DNA of 9,850 nt from Bacteroidales bacterium. GTDB taxonomy: Bacteria; Bacteroidota; Bacteroidia; Bacteroidales; VadinHA17. The stretch is from NCBI GenBank assembly GCA_020353115.1, contig CP070687.1:168750-178599 (forward strand), read 5' to 3'. The notes beneath the pieces were generated by a model that made no database searches, was not told where the DNA came from, and saw only the letters and a program-made list of their open reading frames with translations. Position 1 is the first letter of the stretch. Each line of letters opens with the position of its first letter. A program made the translations under genes and the position numbers. This document shows positions 6,234-9,850 of the stretch, in pieces.

Positions 6234-8498
6234 TTATTTTTTCTTTTTCTCAGTTGCTTTATTTTCTTTTTCTTCCATTTCGGTTTTTAATGCTGCAAGA
6301 TCAGAAATATCTCCGAGTGTGGTTTTTTCGATACTGGTTTTAACCTTTCGGGCAACTTTTTTTTGTTCACCGGCTTTGGGCTTTTTATCTTTCATTTCCT
6401 TTTCTTTCATCGCATCTTCATAAATCCTGCTATGGGATAAAATGATTCTTTTTGAGGATTTAGAAAACTCGATAACCTTAAAAGATAGTTTTTCATCTAT
6501 TTTTGCCTGTGTACCATCTTGTTTTACAAGGTGTTTCGGGGTAACAAATCCTTCTACTCCATAGGGAAGGGCAATAAGAGCTCCTTTATCAAACACTTCA
6601 ACAATAGTTCCTTCATGTATAGAATCAACCGTAAAAACGGTTTCAAATACATCCCATGGGTTTTCTTCCAACTGTTTATGACCCAGGCTTAACCTCCTGT
6701 TGTCTTTGTCAATTTCGAGCACAACGACTTCTATTTCGGCATCAATGGAAGTAAATTCGGCGGGATGTTTCACTTTCTTGGTCCAGGAGAGGTCTGAAAT
6801 ATGGATCAATCCGTCGACTCCTTCTTCGATTTCAACAAAAACACCAAAATTTGTAAAGTTTCTTACCCTGGCTTTATGTTTGGAGCCAACACTGTATTTA
6901 TCTTCGATCTTTTCCCATGGATCGGTTTTCAATTGTTTGATACCAAGAGACATTTTCCTGTCCTCCCGGTCCATGGTAAGAATTTGGGCTTTCACCTCAT
7001 CACCAACCTTAAGGAATTCCTGTGCGCTTCTCAAATGCTGAGACCAGGACATTTCAGATACATGAATCAGACCCTCCACACCCGGAGCAATCTCAACAAA
7101 CGCGCCATAATCAGCCATAACCACAACCTTTCCTTTCACGGTATCGCCTACTTTCAATTCGGAATCGAGCGAATCCCAGGGATGGGGAGTTAATTGCTTA
7201 AGTCCAAGCGCAATTCTTTTCTTATCATCATCAAAATCCAGAATTACGACATTAAGTTTCTGATCCAGCTGTACGATCTCTTCCGGATGATTTACACGGC
7301 CCCATGAAAGGTCTGTAATATGAATTAGTCCGTCAACTCCTCCAAGGTCAATGAAAACACCATAGGAAGTGATATTCTTTACAGTCCCTTCCAGTACCTG
7401 CCCCTTTTCAAGCTTTGCAATAATCTCTTTCTTTTGCTGTTCGAGTTCAGCCTCAATTAATGCCTTATGAGAAACAACAACATTTTTAAACTCATGGTTT
7501 ATCTTAACCACCTTAAATTCCATAGTCTTATCTACATAAACATCATAATCCCTTATAGGTTTGACATCAATCTGTGAACCGGGCAGAAATGCTTCAATGC
7601 CAAATACATCGACAATCATTCCACCTTTTGTCCTGCATTTGATATAGCCCTTTATGATTTCGTCATTTTCAAGAGCTGCATTTACCCTGTCCCAGGATCG
7701 CAATGCCCTTGCCTTTTTATGCGATAAGACAAGCTGTCCCCTCTTATCTTCCTGGCTTTCCACATATACTTCGACCCGATCACCTAACTTCAGATCCGGG
7801 TCATATCTGAATTCATTTAAACTTACCACACCCTCCGACTTGTAACCGATATTGATCACAACCTCACGTTTGTTCATCGAAATAACCGTTCCATCAACCA
7901 CTTCGTTTACAGAAACGGTGGAAAGGGTCTCATCATACAATGCTTCATATTCTGCCCTTTTATCGGGTGTATAATCATCTTCCACAGCCGTAAACTTTTC
8001 CCAGTCAAAATCTTTCAATGCGCTATCTGAATCTTTTTCTTCCGGCTTTTCAGGTGTCTTACTGACCCTGGTACGGGCAGTTTTTTTCTTTTTTGTTGTA
8101 ACTTCTTCCCTGGATTCTTCTGCAACCTTTTTAACCCCGGTTTTATCCTTTTCTCCCTTTTCCTTCGTCTTGTCTTTCTCTACAGTTTTTTCAACATCAG
8201 TTGCTTCTATTTTTTTCTTATCCTCACTATCAGGCTCTTTTTTCTTTTTTGCCTTTTGAGGCTCTTCTTCCGGTTTTCGCGCCCTGGATTTTGCAGCAGT
8301 ATCCGAGGTTGAAGATTTCTTATCCTTACCGGCATTCTTTTCATTTTTCAGTTTCTTCGGACCGGCGGTTTCTTTATCATCACCTGATTCTGCAGTTTTA
8401 GCCTTTGACTTTACCTTTTCCACCTTTTCTTTGTTATCTGCAGCTTCGGATTTCTCAAGGTTTTCTTCCTGAACTGTGTTCTTTTCCTTTTTTGCCAT
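6234..8498 (-). CDS. rpsA: Ribosomal protein S1-type RNA-binding protein with long charged N-terminus
   Basis: This 754-aa protein carries six S1 (OB-fold) domains at about 197-262, 280-345, 366-435, 450-522, 537-608 and 625-690. Domains 3-5 are close repeats, each ending in SLG/ALG-x-KQL...PW. S1 binds mRNA on the 30S subunit and helps initiation, which is especially important where Shine-Dalgarno sequences are scarce, as here. E. coli S1 has 557 aa. The excess is an N-terminal low-complexity region (residues 1-160, about 44 Lys and 27 Glu) and a Lys-rich tail from about 695. The tail contains one less charged patch, LGDISDLAALK, near 728-738. The acidic linker FDWEKFTAVEDDY (about 164-176) precedes domain 1. 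The start ATG at 8498 gives MAKKEK and follows an AT-rich leader without a Shine-Dalgarno. The gene likely leads a transcript that includes STAS and rnz. Confidence 0.95.
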   Translation of the reverse strand: MAKKEKNTVQEENLEKSEAADNKEKVEKVKSKAKTAESGDDKETAGPKKLKNEKNAGKDKKSSTSDTAAKSRARKPEEEPQKAKKKKEPDSEDKKKIEATDVEKTVEKDKTKEKGEKDKTGVKKVAEESREEVTTKKKKTARTRVSKTPEKPEEKDSDSALKDFDWEKFTAVEDDYTPDKRAEYEALYDETLSTVSVNEVVDGTVISMNKREVVINIGYKSEGVVSLNEFRYDPDLKLGDRVEVYVESQEDKRGQLVLSHKKARALRSWDRVNAALENDEIIKGYIKCRTKGGMIVDVFGIEAFLPGSQIDVKPIRDYDVYVDKTMEFKVVKINHEFKNVVVSHKALIEAELEQQKKEIIAKLEKGQVLEGTVKNITSYGVFIDLGGVDGLIHITDLSWGRVNHPEEIVQLDQKLNVVILDFDDDKKRIALGLKQLTPHPWDSLDSELKVGDTVKGKVVVMADYGAFVEIAPGVEGLIHVSEMSWSQHLRSAQEFLKVGDEVKAQILTMDREDRKMSLGIKQLKTDPWEKIEDKYSVGSKHKARVRNFTNFGVFVEIEEGVDGLIHISDLSWTKKVKHPAEFTSIDAEIEVVVLEIDKDNRRLSLGHKQLEENPWDVFETVFTVDSIHEGTIVEVFDKGALIALPYGVEGFVTPKHLVKQDGTQAKIDEKLSFKVIEFSKSSKRIILSHSRIYEDAMKEKEMKDKKPKAGEQKKVARKVKTSIEKTTLGDISDLAALKTEMEEKENKATEKKKK
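6669..7403 (-). repeat. Tandem S1 domains 3-5 inside rpsA (87-residue period)
   Basis: Residues 366-610 of the S1 protein hold three related modules. The markers KQLTPHPW (434-441), KQLKTDPW (521-528) and KQLEENPW (608-615) recur exactly 87 residues (261 bases) apart, as do GLIH-I/V-S/T-D/E-L/M-SW motifs. This is protein-level repetition normal for S1, diverged in DNA, and not a mobile or recent duplication. Confidence 0.8.
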
Positions 8499-8551
8499 TT
8501 AACAATTAATAATTAGTAAGTTAGACTTTATGTATAAAAATATTTGAGGTG

Positions 8552-8586
8552 CAAAATTAAGATTTTATTCAATACGGGAAGCCAAA
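8552..8586 (-). promoter_or_regulatory. Candidate promoter for the S1-STAS-rnz transcript
   Basis: The minus strand has TTTG (8583-8586) and, 23 bases downstream, TAATTTTG (8552-8559), an exact TAnnTTTG -7 box. The spacer is somewhat longer than the common 19-21. The element lies in the non-coding gap between the 80-aa ORF and the S1 start. Transcription would begin near 8545 and give an AT-rich leader of roughly 45-50 nt without a Shine-Dalgarno. Confidence 0.5.
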
Positions 8587-8606
8587 GTTCTTAAAAAATA
8601 TGGATT

Positions 8607-8849
8607 TTATTTCATAATAACCCGTGGGAAATTGCTGCCGGGGAAACTTTTGACCGGCAGATCTGGAATCCAAAGCACACTTCCTTCTGAAAAAGGAATC
8701 TCAACCTGGAAAACATTAATCCGTAACAAAATCTGACGAAGAAATAAACCAATAAACTCCGACAACCAAAACCGTTTCCAGGACACTTCTTTTACAATAA
8801 CCCGGCCATTTTTAATGTTGTACAAAATCAATTCGCAATTAATATCCAT
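8607..8849 (-). CDS. Small unknown protein upstream of the S1 gene
   Basis: I do not recognise this 80-aa ORF, which runs from ATG at 8849 to TAA at 8607. The protein has a short strand-like N-terminus (MDINCELILYNIKNGRVIVKE), an aromatic/hydrophobic middle (about 24-50: WKRFWLSEFIGLFLRQIL and onward), and a Pro-containing end. There is no signal peptide and no clear transmembrane helix. It lies on the S1 strand, 108 nt before the S1 start, and diverges from the ugd gene with a 90-nt gap. Codon choice looks ordinary. The likely S1 promoter lies beyond its stop, so it may be a separate small gene or not expressed. No ribosome binding site is evident. Coding status is uncertain, since an 80-codon open frame in AT-rich DNA can arise by chance. 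Confidence 0.42.
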   Translation of the reverse strand: MDINCELILYNIKNGRVIVKEVSWKRFWLSEFIGLFLRQILLRINVFQVEIPFSEGSVLWIPDLPVKSFPGSNFPRVIMK

Positions 8850-8860
8850 TATTAAATTAA

Positions 8861-8868
8861 TATCTTTG
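8861..8868 (+). promoter_or_regulatory. Possible -7 box for ugd (TATCTTTG)
   Basis: TATCTTTG on the plus strand matches TAnnTTTG and lies in the 90-nt divergent gap, 71 nt before the ugd ATG. No TTG or TTTG is present at the expected upstream distance, so this is only a half-match. Initiation would be near 8875. Confidence 0.3.
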
Positions 8869-8939
8869 TTGCCGGAACGGATGATGCAAAATAGATTACA
8901 AAACCGGGTAATATCACTCCCAATAACATTATCTAGAGC

Positions 8940-9850
8940 ATGAAAATTTCAATTGTCGGAACCGGCTATGTAGGTTTGGTAACAGGAACATGTTTCGCCG
9001 AAACGGGTATTAATGTAACCTGTGTGGATATTGATAAGAATAAAATTGATAACCTCAACAAAGGAATTTTACCAATTTATGAACCGGGGTTGGAACAAAT
9101 GATAAAACGCAACAGGGATAAGCAAAGGCTTTTTTTTACAACCGATCTTAAAAGTAGCCTGGTGGATTCCGAGGTGTTATTTATTGCCGTAGGAACTCCA
9201 CCGGATGAAAATGGCTCTGCCGATCTCAACCACGTCATCGGTGTGGCATCCGAGGTCGGCAAATATATGGATCATTACATGGTTGTCGTGACAAAAAGTA
9301 CAGTACCGGTAGGTACTGCCTGTAAAGTCAGGGAAGCTGTTACGAAAGAGTTAAAAAAGAGGAAGGTTGAAATTGAATTTGATGTTGCTGCAAATCCGGA
9401 ATTTCTCAAGGAAGGAGATGCAATAAGCGATTTCCTGAAGCCGGACAGGATTATTATCGGATTGGATTCGGATAAAGCCGAAAGTATAATGAAAAGATTG
9501 TACAAACCCTTTCTACTGAATAACCATCCTATCCTGTTAATGGATATCCCTTCGGCAGAACTGACTAAATATGTTGCCAATGCCATGCTTGCAACCAAGA
9601 TCAGTTTCATGAACGATATTGCAAATCTTTGTGATATACTTGGTGCAGATGTCAATATGGTTAGAAAGGGTATCGGAAGTGATTCGAGAATCGGGAATAA
9701 GTTTATTTACCCGGGCATAGGATATGGTGGATCTTGTTTCCCTAAAGATGTCAGGGCATTAATAAATACAGGAGATAAGAATAATTATTCCCTTGAGATA
9801 ATGAAAGCAGTGGAAAAGATCAATAAACAGCAAAAGCTAATCCTTATTAA
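8940..9850 (+). CDS. ugd: UDP-glucose 6-dehydrogenase (3' end outside window)
   Basis: The frame is open from ATG at 8940 to the window edge, 303 full codons; family members have about 440. It oxidises UDP-glucose to UDP-glucuronate with two NAD+ for capsule, exopolysaccharide or LPS sugars. The N-terminal Rossmann motif is GTGYVG (7-12), and VGTPP lies near 83-87. NPEFLKEG is at 152-159. K210 and N214 (KYVAN) and the nucleophile C266 in GGSCFPKD match the human K220/N224/C276 spacing exactly. The NAD-binding and central domains are intact; the C-terminal UDP-binding domain is cut off. There is no good Shine-Dalgarno before the ATG. It is the only plus-strand gene, divergent from the S1 cluster, and may open a polysaccharide locus to the right. 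A UDP-ManNAc or GDP-mannose dehydrogenase is a less likely alternative. Confidence 0.93.
   Translation, partial: MKISIVGTGYVGLVTGTCFAETGINVTCVDIDKNKIDNLNKGILPIYEPGLEQMIKRNRDKQRLFFTTDLKSSLVDSEVLFIAVGTPPDENGSADLNHVIGVASEVGKYMDHYMVVVTKSTVPVGTACKVREAVTKELKKRKVEIEFDVAANPEFLKEGDAISDFLKPDRIIIGLDSDKAESIMKRLYKPFLLNNHPILLMDIPSAELTKYVANAMLATKISFMNDIANLCDILGADVNMVRKGIGSDSRIGNKFIYPGIGYGGSCFPKDVRALINTGDKNNYSLEIMKAVEKINKQQKLILI

Noticed and set aside
6801..7193. Plus-strand 130-aa ORF within the S1 gene
   Set aside because: It is antisense to conserved S1 domains 4-5 and shows no family motif.
9275..9655. Minus-strand 126-aa Ser/Leu-rich ORF
   Set aside because: It is antisense to the ugd coding sequence, whose conserved residues account for this stretch. 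Ser/Leu/Ile richness is typical of antisense frames.
1..9850. tRNA or rRNA genes, CRISPR array, insertion sequence, phage or defence genes
   Set aside because: No cloverleaf, regularly spaced repeat, transposase motif or terminal inverted repeat was seen. All sizeable genes are housekeeping or metabolic.

Overview
The window looks like ordinary chromosomal DNA of a member of the Bacteroidota, probably near Bacteroidales/Marinilabiliales. The basis for this is protein style and gene order (an S1-like protein followed by a STAS protein and RNase Z), moderate-to-low GC, near absence of Shine-Dalgarno sequences, and promoter-like elements of the TTG/TTTG ... TAnnTTTG type. The exact lineage is inference.

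Layout. Nearly everything lies on the minus strand and reads from about 8850 down to 201: a small unknown protein (8607-8849); a six-domain ribosomal S1-type protein with a very long charged N-terminus (6234-8498); a small STAS anti-sigma-antagonist-like protein (5856-6206); RNase Z (4937-5851); GMP synthase (3272-4801); a small unknown, possibly membrane-anchored protein (3015-3281); an exported S41 C-terminal processing peptidase (1388-3004); a PnuC-type vitamin transporter (719-1354); and a NadR-like kinase (201-758). On the plus strand a UDP-glucose 6-dehydrogenase gene starts at 8940 and runs off the right edge. Bases 1-200 hold no gene that I can support.

How the genes fit together. S1, STAS and rnz are packed with 27- and 4-nt gaps and probably share the promoter at about 8552-8586, joining translation initiation, a regulatory switch protein and tRNA 3'-end processing. 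guaA follows after a 135-nt leader with a possible -7 box and a small perfect hairpin. The 88-aa ORF overlaps guaA by 10 nt. The peptidase has a good candidate promoter inside that ORF. pnuC and the kinase overlap by 40 nt and form a salvage pair in which import is coupled to phosphorylation trapping, most likely of nicotinamide riboside.

I found no convincing undescribed system. The points most worth a second look are the roughly 160-residue Lys/Glu-rich extension on S1, the orphan STAS protein locked between S1 and RNase Z, the two small unknown ORFs, the non-AUG starts of rnz and guaA, and the guaA leader.
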